This document shows, in pieces, positions 23,976-32,799 of a DNA stretch of 36,806 nucleotides. The position numbers were made by a program, and so were the translations under genes. The stretch's first letter is position 1; each line of letters begins with the position of its first letter. The notes under the pieces are model-generated. The model saw only the letters and a list, made by a program, of their open reading frames with translations, made no database searches and was not told the origin of the DNA. The stretch lies in the NCBI GenBank assembly GCA_016280395.1, contig JAEEGQ010000064.1, forward strand, positions 1-36,806, given 5' to 3'. Origin of the DNA: Lachnospiraceae bacterium. Its GTDB lineage: Bacteria > Bacillota > Clostridia > Lachnospirales > Lachnospiraceae.

Positions 23976-25652
23976 TTGGAAGAAAAAACGAATAACGGAA
24001 GCCTTGAAAAGCTCAAGATCATCCCTCTCGGAGGACTTGAGCAGATAGGCATGAACATTACTGCCCTTGAATACGGGGACAGTATCATCGTTGTGGATTG
24101 CGGTCTCGCTTTCCCACAGGACGAAATGCTGGGTATTGACCTTGTGGTACCTGATGTGACATACTTAAAGGACCATGCGGATAAGGTCAAGGCATTCTTT
24201 ATCACACACGGACATGAGGACCATATCGGTTCCATCCCTTATGTCCTGAAGGAGGTTCCTGCGCCGGTGTATGCGACAAAGCTTACGCAGGCAATAATCG
24301 AGACAAAGCTTAAAGAACACGATCTCACAAAGAGTGTTAAGAGAAAAGTGGTAAAGCACGGACAGACGATAAATGTCGGCGATTTCCGTGTTGAATTCAT
24401 AAGGGTAAATCACAGCATTTCGGACGCGTCGGCCTTTGCGATCACGTGTCCGGTCGGAACTGTGGTATTCACGGGCGATTTCAAAGTGGATTATACGCCT
24501 GTGTTCGGTGAGCCCATAGACTTAAGACGCCTTGGTGAGATAGGCAAGAAGGGCGTGCTCGCGCTGTTCTGCGACAGCACGAACGTTATGCGTCCCGGCT
24601 TTACGATGTCTGAAAGGACTGTTGGACATACCTTTGATACCATTTTTTCCGAAAACAGGGATCACAGGATAATAGTTGCCACATTTGCTTCAAATGTGGA
24701 CAGGGTACAGCAGATAATCACCTGCGCCGCAAGGTATGGGAGAAAAGTGGCTCTTGAGGGACGCAGCATGGTAAATGTCATGACTGCGGCTTCAGAACTC
24801 GGATATATCGAGATACCGGAGAACACGCTTATCGATGCGGCCCAGATAAAGAGCTACCCGCCGGAACAGCTGGTTCTTATAACGACGGGAAGCCAAGGTG
24901 AATCCATGGCTGCCCTTTCAAGAATGGCGGCTTCGATACACAAGCGCGTTTCGATAATGCCGGGAGATGTTGTTATCTTAAGTTCAACGCCGATACCCGG
25001 AAACGAAAAGAGTGTAAGCAAGGTTATAAACGAGCTTTCGCAGCAGGGAGCGAATGTCATCTATCAGGATACCCATGTATCGGGGCATGCCTGCCAGGAG
25101 GAGATAAAGCTCATCTACACGCTGCTAAAGCCGAAGTATGCGATCCCCGTACACGGGGAATACAGGCATCTTGCAAAGCATGCCGAACTAGCCGAGAGCG
25201 TCGGGATCCCGAAGAATAACATCTTCATCATGCATTCGGGGGATGTTCTCGAACTTAATGAAGAAGAAGCGAAGATAGTCGACCACATCTCGCTGCATGA
25301 GGTGCTTGTTGACGGACTCGGAGTCGGAGATGTCGGGAATGCTGTTTTAAGAGACAGAAAACAGCTTTCGGAATCCGGGCTCATCATAGTTACGATGACA
25401 ATGGAAAGAGGCACCAATACGGTGCTTGCGGGGCCGGAGCTCTTTACGCGCGGCTTTGTATATGTCAAGGAGTCGGAGGACATAATCATGGAGGCCACCG
25501 AAGTGGTCTGCGGCGTTCTTGACAAACACCTTAACAAAAAGGCTGCGGACAGAAACAGGCTGAAGAATGAGATAAGGGACACCCTCGGCGATCATTTCTG
25601 GAGGACCATGAAGCGCGAACCAATGATAATCCCTATAATCATGGAAGTGTAA
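23976..25652 (+). CDS. rnj: Ribonuclease J
   Basis: Metallo-beta-lactamase/beta-CASP ribonuclease with 5'-exo and endonuclease activity in mRNA decay and rRNA maturation. From the TTG at 23976 it is 558 aa, matching the usual length of about 555. The zinc motif HGHEDH is at 78-83; TGDFKVDYTP, CDSTNVMRPG, the beta-CASP segments and PVHGEYRHL are all present. I choose the TTG because CGGAGG lies 5 nt upstream and the product then starts just before LEKLKIIPLGGLEQIGMN. The GTG at 23922 overlaps the DUF1292 stop and is the alternative. Its location inside the ireB-yrr type cluster differs from Bacillus. Confidence 0.95.
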   Translation: MEEKTNNGSLEKLKIIPLGGLEQIGMNITALEYGDSIIVVDCGLAFPQDEMLGIDLVVPDVTYLKDHADKVKAFFITHGHEDHIGSIPYVLKEVPAPVYATKLTQAIIETKLKEHDLTKSVKRKVVKHGQTINVGDFRVEFIRVNHSISDASAFAITCPVGTVVFTGDFKVDYTPVFGEPIDLRRLGEIGKKGVLALFCDSTNVMRPGFTMSERTVGHTFDTIFSENRDHRIIVATFASNVDRVQQIITCAARYGRKVALEGRSMVNVMTAASELGYIEIPENTLIDAAQIKSYPPEQLVLITTGSQGESMAALSRMAASIHKRVSIMPGDVVILSSTPIPGNEKSVSKVINELSQQGANVIYQDTHVSGHACQEEIKLIYTLLKPKYAIPVHGEYRHLAKHAELAESVGIPKNNIFIMHSGDVLELNEEEAKIVDHISLHEVLVDGLGVGDVGNAVLRDRKQLSESGLIIVTMTMERGTNTVLAGPELFTRGFVYVKESEDIIMEATEVVCGVLDKHLNKKAADRNRLKNEIRDTLGDHFWRTMKREPMIIPIIMEV

Positions 25653-25688
25653 GGATCGGGTCATCCGCACCACAGGAGGTTTTTTCAG

Positions 25689-26099
25689 ATGGCTAAGACA
25701 ACCACGAGAACAGTGCTGAACATGACGAATGCGACACTGCGTCTCCTCATCAACATCATATTGTTTGCGGTGATAATAGTACTTATCTACAAGTACTCCT
25801 GGGAAGTGTACCGTTTTTCCTACAGGGTATTCGGCGCAGATCCCGTTGACAGCAAGTATGAGACAGTCGGGAAGGATATCACGGTCAAGATAGACAAAGG
25901 CGACTCGGCCCTTACGATAGGCGCAAAGCTTGAGCTAGCAAGGGCCATACACGACAAGCTTTCGTTCTACATACGCGCCCGTCTTATGGGGGCAAAGTTC
26001 CATCCCGGTCTTTATACCGTTAACACCACCATGACCTATGATGAGATGTACGAGGTATTTGCAGGAGAGAGCAATGCCGTTGATGAGGAAAGCCAATGA
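25689..26099 (+). CDS. Short MltG/YceG-like membrane protein without catalytic domain
   Basis: A 136-aa protein with one N-terminal membrane helix (about 17-35, LLINIILFAVIIVLIYKY) and an extracytoplasmic part with the LysM-like or YceG N-terminal pattern (VKIDKGDSALTIGAKLELA; GLYTVNTTMTYDEMYEVFAG). MltG lytic transglycosylases are normally over 330 aa with a catalytic Glu; that domain is missing here. The position before trmR matches yrrL (mltG) in Bacillus, so it may be a reduced, non-enzymatic version. CAGGAGG precedes the ATG; the stop overlaps trmR by 4 nt. Confidence 0.75.
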   Translation: MAKTTTRTVLNMTNATLRLLINIILFAVIIVLIYKYSWEVYRFSYRVFGADPVDSKYETVGKDITVKIDKGDSALTIGAKLELARAIHDKLSFYIRARLMGAKFHPGLYTVNTTMTYDEMYEVFAGESNAVDEESQ

Positions 26100-26731
26100 T
26101 AACCGAACCCCATGTAAACGACTATATCAATTCGTTATCGGGAGACCTGCCGCCGTACTTGGACAGGCTTGAGCAGTACGCTCTTGAGGCGCATGTCCCG
26201 ATAATACGCAAAGAAGCACAGAGTTTTCTGTGCTTTTTAATACGGGAATACAACCCGTCGAGGATACTCGAGATAGGCACAGCGGTAGGGTTTTCCGCCC
26301 AGCTTATGGCGGAAGCCTCAAAGGGCACCGTTACGACGATCGAGAAGGTTGAAATGCGTCTTAAAGAAGCGAGAAAGAACCTTAAATGCTCGCCAAATGC
26401 CGACAGGATAACGCTTATAGAGGGAGATGCGTTAAGCGTCTTAAAGGAGCTTGAGGGCCCGTACGATTTCATTTTCCTTGATGCGGCGAAGGGCCAGTAT
26501 ATGAATTTCTTGAAAGAGATAATGCGGCTTCTGCCGGTCGGAGGGCATCTTCTTACTGACAATGTGCTGCAGGAGGGAAGCCTTGCAGGCTCCAAATTTG
26601 CGGTGGAGAGAAGAGACCGTACCATCCACATGAGGATGCGGGAATATCTTTATACGATAACACATTCGGACAGGCTTGATACGGTGATACTGCCTGTCGG
26701 CGACGGAATGGCATTAAGCCGGAAGATCTGA
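26096..26731 (+). CDS. trmR: tRNA 5-hydroxyuridine methyltransferase TrmR (YrrM-like O-methyltransferase)
   Basis: A 211-aa class I SAM-dependent O-methyltransferase. The SAM-binding loop ILEIGTAVGFSAQLMAEAS, the acidic VTTIEK strand end and the metal-binding DFIFLDAAKGQY motif are present. In Bacillus TrmR methylates 5-hydroxyuridine at position 34 of certain tRNAs to 5-methoxyuridine. The next gene is a TrhP-like protein acting one step earlier in that pathway, which supports the assignment over a generic catechol methyltransferase. The start overlaps the upstream stop (ATGA). Confidence 0.9.
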   Translation: MITEPHVNDYINSLSGDLPPYLDRLEQYALEAHVPIIRKEAQSFLCFLIREYNPSRILEIGTAVGFSAQLMAEASKGTVTTIEKVEMRLKEARKNLKCSPNADRITLIEGDALSVLKELEGPYDFIFLDAAKGQYMNFLKEIMRLLPVGGHLLTDNVLQEGSLAGSKFAVERRDRTIHMRMREYLYTITHSDRLDTVILPVGDGMALSRKI

Positions 26732-26767
26732 CAGACAGGCGGGAAACGCAAGGGGAAAGAGGCAAAC

Positions 26768-27997
26768 ATGAGAAAACCTGAACTTTTGGCACCTGCGGGA
26801 AATCTTGACATACTCAAGACAGCGGTAATGTACGGAGCGGACGCGGTCTATATAGGCGGCGAGCTCTACGGGCTTCGCGCGAATGCCAAGAACTTTGATA
26901 CGGAGCAGATGAAAGAGGGCATTGCCTTTGCGCACGGACACAACGCAAAGGTCTATGTTACCGCGAACATCACGGCGCATAACAGGGATATGGACGGGAT
27001 TCATGCATATTTCCGGGAACTTGCTGAGATCGGGCCCGATGCCGTGCTTATTTCGGATCCCGGTGTTTTCATGATCGCAAAGGAAGAATGCCCGAATATC
27101 GATATCCATATAAGCACCCAGGCGAACAATGTCAACTACGAAACCTTCCTGTTCTGGAAAAAGCTCGGTGCGACACGCGTTGTGACGGGGCGCGAGCTTT
27201 CAATAGAGGAAATATCGGAAATACACGAAAAGACCAAGGGCGAGATAGAGATAGAGAGCTTTATACACGGCTCTATGTGCATCTCTTATTCGGGCAGGTG
27301 CCTTTTAAGCAGCTACATGACGGGACGCGACGCCAACCTCGGGGCCTGCACGCACCCGTGCAGATGGAAGTATGCGCTTATGGAGGAAACAAGACCGGGA
27401 GAGTATTTCCCGGTGTTTGAGAACGAGCGCGGTACTTTTATCATGAATTCAAAGGACCTTTGCATGATAGAGCATATCCCGGAGCTTGTGGCCGCGGGAG
27501 TGGATTCCTTCAAGATCGAAGGGCGCATGAAGCCTGCTCTTTACGTTGCGGTGATATCTTCGGTATACCGCGAGGCGATAGACGATTTCTTTAAGGATCC
27601 GATGCTTTACGAATCAAAAAAGGAAGTGTATAAAAAGGCTATTTCAATGTGTTCTCACAGGCCCTTCGGTACCGGCTTCTACTTTGGACGCCCGGGCACG
27701 GAAGGACAGCTTTATGATGAAAGCACATACGACAGGGATGCGGTATATCTTGGCACGATAGAGACTGTTGAAGCGGAAAATACAGGTGTGATCACCCAGA
27801 AGAACAAATTCTGCACAGGTGATGAGATAGAGAGAATGAGGCCTTTTTGCCCCGTTGAGAAGCTTAAGGTGCTTGAGATAAGGAATGCGGCGGGAGAGAC
27901 TGTCCAAAGCTGCCCGCATCCGCTTGAAAAGCTTACCGTGACCTTCTCGAAGGATGTGAAGCCGTGGGATATCCTGCGCAGTCCTGCAGGAGATTAA
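26768..27997 (+). CDS. trhP: U32 family tRNA hydroxylation protein (TrhP-like)
   Basis: A 409-aa peptidase-family U32 protein. The N-terminus KPELLAPAGNLDILKTAVMYGADAV-type pattern and the U32 signature region (ESFIHGSMCISYSGRCLLSS, then NLGACTHPCRW) with its clustered Cys residues are clear. Members of this group (TrhP/YrrN-YrrO/RlhA relatives) hydroxylate RNA uridine or cytidine using prephenate-dependent chemistry rather than acting as proteases. Adjacency to trmR fits 5-hydroxyuridine formation at tRNA position 34. Bacillus has two such genes in tandem; only one is present here. Confidence 0.9.
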   Translation: MRKPELLAPAGNLDILKTAVMYGADAVYIGGELYGLRANAKNFDTEQMKEGIAFAHGHNAKVYVTANITAHNRDMDGIHAYFRELAEIGPDAVLISDPGVFMIAKEECPNIDIHISTQANNVNYETFLFWKKLGATRVVTGRELSIEEISEIHEKTKGEIEIESFIHGSMCISYSGRCLLSSYMTGRDANLGACTHPCRWKYALMEETRPGEYFPVFENERGTFIMNSKDLCMIEHIPELVAAGVDSFKIEGRMKPALYVAVISSVYREAIDDFFKDPMLYESKKEVYKKAISMCSHRPFGTGFYFGRPGTEGQLYDESTYDRDAVYLGTIETVEAENTGVITQKNKFCTGDEIERMRPFCPVEKLKVLEIRNAAGETVQSCPHPLEKLTVTFSKDVKPWDILRSPAGD

Positions 27998-28038
27998 AGG
28001 GATGACAGAGTATAATAACGCATAACAGGGCATAGATA

Positions 28039-28070
28039 AAGCCTGCCGGATCAGATGCCGGCAGGCTTTT
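28039..28070. terminator. Bidirectional terminator between trhP and yuiD-like gene
   Basis: AAGCCTGCCGG (28039-28049) pairs perfectly with CCGGCAGGCTT (28058-28068), with T on the plus side and an AAA run (T on the minus strand) on the other. It serves the two convergent genes. Confidence 0.88.
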
Positions 28071-28088
28071 GACATATCATACATGGTT

Positions 28089-28553
28089 TTAATATGCAAA
28101 GATCGCGTACAGCGCGCCCACAAGCAAGCCGAGGAGCGAGCCGACGAATACCTGGAGAGGGGAGTGGCCCACAAGCTCCTTGAGCTTCGGGAGGACGAGA
28201 TCGGGATCGGATTCGGTCATGATATCGTCTATCAGCTTATTTAAGACTATGGCCTGCTTGCTGGTTTCGTAACGGACGCCCCTTGCGTCATATATGACGA
28301 TTATGGCAAGGAGCATTGCCACGGCAAACTGGAAAGAGGCACTTCCGTATTCCGTGTAGGTCACGACCACAAAGGCGCAGACCGTTGCGGAGTGGGAGCT
28401 TGGCATGCCGCCTGCGCCGAAGAGACGCTCGAGCTTGAACTCCTTGTTCATTATCACATACAATATCGCTTTTATTATCTGTGCCACAGCCCAGCCGGTA
28501 CCTGCGGCCAAAAAAGGTCTGTTCTGTATCAGACCGCCGAAAAAAGTCCTCAT
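28089..28553 (-). CDS. Divergent PAP2-like membrane protein (DUF212/YuiD family)
   Basis: A 154-aa membrane protein with about four helices. The family motif GGMPSSHSA (48-56) corresponds to the phosphate-binding/catalytic motif of PAP2-type acid phosphatases, and IYDARGVRYETSKQA and ELVGHSPLQVFVGSLLG are also characteristic of YuiD/DUF212. It may dephosphorylate a lipid-linked or phospho-substrate; the biological substrate is not known. It is convergent with trhP and divergent from the first chemotaxis receptor. Confidence 0.9.
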   Translation of the reverse strand: MRTFFGGLIQNRPFLAAGTGWAVAQIIKAILYVIMNKEFKLERLFGAGGMPSSHSATVCAFVVVTYTEYGSASFQFAVAMLLAIIVIYDARGVRYETSKQAIVLNKLIDDIMTESDPDLVLPKLKELVGHSPLQVFVGSLLGLLVGALYAIFAY

Positions 28554-28692
28554 GTTTTTTCCTGTTCTGTAAGATCTGAATGCCGCTGATACGGCTTTTC
28601 AAGGTTTGAATGCATGACCCGGATGATCCCGGATACAAACATTGATATAGTACACTTTTTTTAAAAAATAGTCAAATTTTTTTATCTCTTTC

Positions 28693-28721
28693 TTGCCATG
28701 ATACAGCAAATATAGTAGAAT
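28693..28721 (+). promoter_or_regulatory. Sigma-A type promoter of the first chemoreceptor gene
   Basis: TTGCCA (28693-28698), 17-bp spacer, TAGAAT (28716-28721), about 50 bp upstream of the ATG. I see no sigma-D (flagellar) type promoter. Confidence 0.6.
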
Positions 28722-28770
28722 ATTATAGTAAAGTTATTCTGACTTACACTTCAAGAAAGGTATGTAATGT

Positions 28771-30330
28771 ATGGGACTACTGAAAAATCTGTTCAATGAC
28801 TACCCGATGTCAAAGGAAGAAGCAACAAAACGTAATCAGTACATGTATGTGTGCACCATGATCATAGAGATCGTGCTCGTTCTCGCATACATTGTGGAGA
28901 TCGCACAGGGAAGAAGGGAATTGCCTTTTATCCTCACTTTCTACGGGTCAATGGTCCTGACAATGGCGATCGCGACCGTTATCAAAAAAGTCAATCCCGC
29001 CTCAAAGTATTTTAAAGATATCATAGGCTTCGGCTTCCTTGTAACATTCTGCATCGCGCTTTATTCCGGCGACAATCTGATGATCTACGGATTCCTTGTT
29101 CCGATGTTCTTTGTCTGCCTGATGGCAAACAGCCCGAAGACAATATTTATTACCGGCGTTTTCAGCCTGATCGCATATGGCGTGGGATGCTACATCGTTA
29201 CAGGCAGCTTTGCGGAAGAGCTTGCAAAGTATGACCTTTCTGCCATGCCGGAACTTGAGACATGGCTCAAATCCCGCAACAATTCCGAGATCGAGATAGC
29301 AATAGCATCCATCCTTATCTCAACGATCTATATGCTGTTTGCGGTAAACGCAAACCACATTTTCAGCGAGAAGAGCGAGAAGATCATAGCCGACAAGGGT
29401 GCCGAGACCGAAAAGATCTTAAACAGCGTCATAAAATCCGTGAAGACCGTTGAAGGCTACAGCGGTGAGATGGCAGAGCTCGGGAAAGACACCCTTGATC
29501 TTGAAGATATGCTTGTTAAGGCGATGAAGGAGGTATCCTCCGGCGCGGGCGATATGGCAAACAACATCCAGACAGAGCTCGTTGCCCTTAACAATATATA
29601 TGCGAGTGCCGAGGATTCCGACAGAAAGACCGAAGAGGTGCGCGAGAAGTTCAATGTGGTTCGTTCGGCGGTTTCTGAAGGTATCGGCAAGATGGAAGGT
29701 CTTATAAGCGAGACCACTGTTATCCAGAACAAGCTTGGCATGGCAAACAAGTCCATGGACCAGCTCATTGCAAATGTTGAAGAGGCAAGCAACCTGCTCG
29801 CTCTGATAGACGCTATCCAGAAACAGACCAACCTTCTTGCTCTCAATGCTTCGATCGAAGCAGCAAGAGCCGGCGAGGCGGGCCGCGGATTTGCCGTGGT
29901 TGCGGAAGAGATCGGTTCCCTTGCAAAGCAGACGGCTGAAAGCTCCGCAAAGATCAAGAGCATCTTAAACGACCTTAATACGACTGCGATCGATACAAAG
30001 GACAGCGTAACAAACCTTACTGCAACGATTGAGAGCACCACATCAACTATCTCGGATGTTTCGGGTGAATTCTCCAACATCAGGGATAATGCCGAGACCG
30101 TTACATCGGCTCTTGACGATCAGGGCAAGCTTGCGAAGGATATCAAGGACAGGAGCGCGGATGCGTCGAAGACCATCGAGGGTCTGTCCGCATTCTCGGA
30201 AGAGCTTCTTTCAACCGTGGAGAGCACGCTTTCCGAGGCCGAGAACACAAAGGATGATGTTTCGCAGGTAATGGAGCTTATCAACAAGACCCAGAACGAG
30301 ATGACGGAGCTGAACAAGAATATAAAATAA
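28771..30330 (+). CDS. Methyl-accepting chemotaxis protein with multi-pass membrane N-terminus
   Basis: A 519-aa receptor. The N-terminal about 190 residues hold about six membrane helices (24-44, 51-70, 84-102, 106-122, 127-145, 173-190) and no large extracellular sensor, so it may sense within the membrane or through short loops. The cytoplasmic part is a long coiled coil with the conserved hairpin around 346-392 ([20 protein letters not shown] and [20 protein letters not shown]), which contacts CheA/CheW. No HAMP domain is obvious. The ATG at 28771 follows AAAGG. It has its own promoter and terminator. The signal is unknown. Confidence 0.93.
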   Translation: MGLLKNLFNDYPMSKEEATKRNQYMYVCTMIIEIVLVLAYIVEIAQGRRELPFILTFYGSMVLTMAIATVIKKVNPASKYFKDIIGFGFLVTFCIALYSGDNLMIYGFLVPMFFVCLMANSPKTIFITGVFSLIAYGVGCYIVTGSFAEELAKYDLSAMPELETWLKSRNNSEIEIAIASILISTIYMLFAVNANHIFSEKSEKIIADKGAETEKILNSVIKSVKTVEGYSGEMAELGKDTLDLEDMLVKAMKEVSSGAGDMANNIQTELVALNNIYASAEDSDRKTEEVREKFNVVRSAVSEGIGKMEGLISETTVIQNKLGMANKSMDQLIANVEEASNLLALIDAIQKQTNLLALNASIEAARAGEAGRGFAVVAEEIGSLAKQTAESSAKIKSILNDLNTTAIDTKDSVTNLTATIESTTSTISDVSGEFSNIRDNAETVTSALDDQGKLAKDIKDRSADASKTIEGLSAFSEELLSTVESTLSEAENTKDDVSQVMELINKTQNEMTELNKNIK

Positions 30331-30343
30331 GACATATCAAAAG

Positions 30344-30375
30344 AGGAGCACACCTTATGGCGTGTTCCTTTTTTT
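30344..30375 (+). terminator. Rho-independent terminator after the first chemoreceptor
   Basis: AGGAGCACACC (30344-30354) pairs with GGCGTGTTCCT (30359-30369), with one mismatch and one G-T pair, followed by a T-run to 30375. Confidence 0.85.
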
Positions 30376-30479
30376 GATACTTTTTTTTACATGAAAGAAC
30401 AAATGATAAAAAAATTCATAAAATGACAATAAATAACAGAAAAAAACGCAGGCAGTATGTCTTTGTATATTGTTTAGAT

Positions 30480-30508
30480 TTGACATGACACTAATTTTGT
30501 GATATAAT
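30480..30508 (+). promoter_or_regulatory. Perfect-consensus sigma-A promoter of the second chemoreceptor gene
   Basis: TTGACA (30480-30485), 17-bp spacer, TATAAT (30503-30508): an exact match to consensus, about 40 bp before the ATG at 30549. Confidence 0.88.
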
Positions 30509-30548
30509 TCTTCGAAAAGCTTGATATCAATTCAGGAGGTTATCAACC

Positions 30549-32582
30549 ATGATCAAAAGTTTGAAGATCAAGATGGTACTTATCATTGCAGTTCTGTGCT
30601 CTGTGCTTCTTTCTGTCGAGTGCTTTGTCATCTACAGAAAAACGAAAGAGAACTTCGAGAACGTGCAGGACGACAGTTATTCGGCCAAGACGGATTATTT
30701 CGCCTCCGTTATAAACGGCTGGGTGCTTGAAGAACTCGGAACCATAAATGCCGCAAAGATAGCCCTTACATCAATGGGAGTTGTTGAAGAAGAAAATAAG
30801 GCAATGTCTGAAACGTATGCTTCGTATACACTCGCGGAGATCACCAAAAACGACGACAACTGCACAATGGTATATATCCAGCTTTCAAACGGGCATTTCT
30901 TAAACGGATCAGGGTGGGTTCCGGATCCGGGCTGGGACGGACGCACACGCGCATGGTACAAAAATGCCGTTGACGCAAAAGGAAAGGTCTGCGTTAGCGA
31001 TCCTTACGTGGACGCGAGTACGGGAGACCTTGCCATCGCGGTTTCGAAGTATTTTAACGAGAACGGATGGGAAGGCGTTGTGGCAGTAGATATTTCCGCT
31101 TCCAAACTGCTGGGCGATATCAAGGATCTTACAAAGGAATACGGCGATAAAGATTCTTACCTGTTCGTTACCACCGCGAGCGGACTTATCATCTATCATC
31201 CGAACGAGGCTTTTATGCCCAAGGTTAACAAGGATGTCCCGATCTCGTCTGTAGGCATTGACTATGTCGGAATGGCTGCAAACGACGAGGCAGACCCGAT
31301 AAAGGATTACAACGGTACGATGATCTATGTTACATCCAAGACCGTTGAAACATCCGGATGGATCTGTTATTACGTATCCCCGTCGGCAGCTTATGACGCG
31401 GTTACAAACTCGATCCTCAATACAGAGCTCATGGTCCTTATCATCTGTCTTGTTATTGCGATAATCGTTGCAGTTGCTGCAGGTATCTATGTTGCCAAGC
31501 CTCTTACGGATGCAAGTGTCAAGGTCAAGAAGCTTGCCGACGATGTTAAGGGCGGCAGAGCGGACTTAAGAGAAAACGTTACAACCAAGTCGAAAGACGA
31601 AGTCGGAAGGCTTGTTGATTCGGTAAACGAACTTAAAGATGCAATGGGAAGCATCATTGCCAATATCAATGCTGCTTCGGATGAACTTGTGAGCGATGTT
31701 GACAGCCTGAAATCGGCTGCATCGAAGAGTTCCGACAATGTGACGAACATCTCCTCGACGATGCAGGAGATGAGCGCAAGCTCCGAGGAAACTTCGGCTT
31801 CTACGACCCAGGTTTCGCAGCAGATCACCGATATCACCGGTCTTACCGAACGCGTAAGCAAAAACGCCGCAGAAAAGACAAAAGCGATCAATACAAACCT
31901 TAAGAATGTTAAAAGTCTCAAAGAGCGCATCGACAATAACAATGCCGATATGCTTAAGCGCCTGAACGAAGCTATAGCAAAGCTTCAGGACAGGATCAAG
32001 GATACCAAGAAGGTAGAAGATATCCAGAAGATGACACAGGGTATCTCGGATGTTGCTTCACAGACGAACCTGCTTTCGCTTAACGCTTCCATAGAGGCTG
32101 CAAGAGCCGGTGAAGCGGGCCGCGGTTTCGCAGTCGTTGCCGATGAGATTGGTACGCTTGCGGGCAATTCGGCCGACATGGCAAGAAATATCCAGCAGGT
32201 ATCGGACGAAGTGCTTGGCATCGTGGACCAGCTCGTAAAGGCTGCCCAGGAAGTATCGGATATCATGCTCAAGATCTCCGACGAGAACACCGAAGAGAAG
32301 AACCAGATAATCGATGAATACACCAAGGCTCTCACCGAGTGCTATGACGCGATCTCCTCGATCGCCGAGGATAACGGCGAGATAACGACATCCATCGGCA
32401 TGATCCGCGACTCCATCGATGCGATAGATGTTGCCGTTGAAGAAAACGCACAGGGCATCACAAGTGTTGCGGAAGGCGCAAACATCCTTGTAGGCGCTTC
32501 CAACGACGTCCTCGAAGGCGCAAACAGCGTTGACAGGATATCAAGCGAACTCAAAGAGCACGTAAGAGGCTTTAAGTGCTGA
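30549..32582 (+). CDS. Methyl-accepting chemotaxis protein with dCache extracellular sensor
   Basis: A 677-aa receptor: first membrane helix (about 9-29), extracellular double-Cache sensor (about 35-285), second helix (about 293-314), HAMP (about 315-370) and a cytoplasmic signalling coiled coil. The tip motif ([20 protein letters not shown], then [15 protein letters not shown]) is near 500-530. In the distal Cache pocket the residues R134, W136 and Y137 (RAWYKNA), Y153/D155 (DPYVDAS) and D181 (VAVDIS) match the amino-acid-binding dCache pattern, but the position five before R134 is Trp129 instead of Tyr. An amino acid or amine ligand is possible, not shown. It is monocistronic with its own promoter and terminator. 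Confidence 0.94.
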   Translation: MIKSLKIKMVLIIAVLCSVLLSVECFVIYRKTKENFENVQDDSYSAKTDYFASVINGWVLEELGTINAAKIALTSMGVVEEENKAMSETYASYTLAEITKNDDNCTMVYIQLSNGHFLNGSGWVPDPGWDGRTRAWYKNAVDAKGKVCVSDPYVDASTGDLAIAVSKYFNENGWEGVVAVDISASKLLGDIKDLTKEYGDKDSYLFVTTASGLIIYHPNEAFMPKVNKDVPISSVGIDYVGMAANDEADPIKDYNGTMIYVTSKTVETSGWICYYVSPSAAYDAVTNSILNTELMVLIICLVIAIIVAVAAGIYVAKPLTDASVKVKKLADDVKGGRADLRENVTTKSKDEVGRLVDSVNELKDAMGSIIANINAASDELVSDVDSLKSAASKSSDNVTNISSTMQEMSASSEETSASTTQVSQQITDITGLTERVSKNAAEKTKAINTNLKNVKSLKERIDNNNADMLKRLNEAIAKLQDRIKDTKKVEDIQKMTQGISDVASQTNLLSLNASIEAARAGEAGRGFAVVADEIGTLAGNSADMARNIQQVSDEVLGIVDQLVKAAQEVSDIMLKISDENTEEKNQIIDEYTKALTECYDAISSIAEDNGEITTSIGMIRDSIDAIDVAVEENAQGITSVAEGANILVGASNDVLEGANSVDRISSELKEHVRGFKC

Positions 32583-32603
32583 TATGAACTGAAATGAACA
32601 GGC

Positions 32604-32642
32604 CGGCAGGTCATGGTATGATACCGTGACCTGCCGCTTTTT
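32604..32642 (+). terminator. Rho-independent terminator after the second chemoreceptor
   Basis: A 15-bp stem with one T/G mismatch: CGGCAGGTCATGGTA (32604-32618) against TACCGTGACCTGCCG (32622-32636), followed by a T-run ending at 32642. Confidence 0.9.
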
Positions 32643-32691
32643 GCGCGATAAGCGAATGCTTTTGCAAGCCTGTTCTTTTTGTGAACTTACG

Positions 32692-32704
32692 GTGAATTTT
32701 TCAC
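32692..32704. promoter_or_regulatory. Palindrome abutting the CobW-gene promoter (candidate operator)
   Basis: GTGAATTTTTCAC (GTGAA/TTCAC around TTT) lies 5 bp upstream of the -35 box at 32710. It does not match the Bacillus Zur box as I know it. Possible operator for metal control. Confidence 0.3.
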
Positions 32705-32709
32705 AGCTC

Positions 32710-32738
32710 TTGCTTTTTTTATTTTATGAGTATATAAT
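32710..32738 (+). promoter_or_regulatory. Sigma-A promoter for the G3E GTPase operon
   Basis: TTGCTT (32710-32715), 17-bp spacer, TATAAT (32733-32738), about 60 bp before the ATG at 32800. Confidence 0.75.
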
Positions 32739-32799
32739 ACTATGGTTGAAGCAAAAGGCTTATTTACCGATCAAATGTCTTTGGAAAGAAGGTTTTAGT

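Noticed and set aside
28554-28770. Sigma-D (flagellar) promoter before the chemoreceptor genes
   Set aside because: No TAAA-N15-GCCGATAA-like sequence found; both receptors have good sigma-A type boxes.
32626-32799. 58-codon extension of the CobW-like GTPase
   Set aside because: It spans the promoter (TATAAT at 32733) and lies before the conserved G3E start MIKIDIISGFLGAGKTT.
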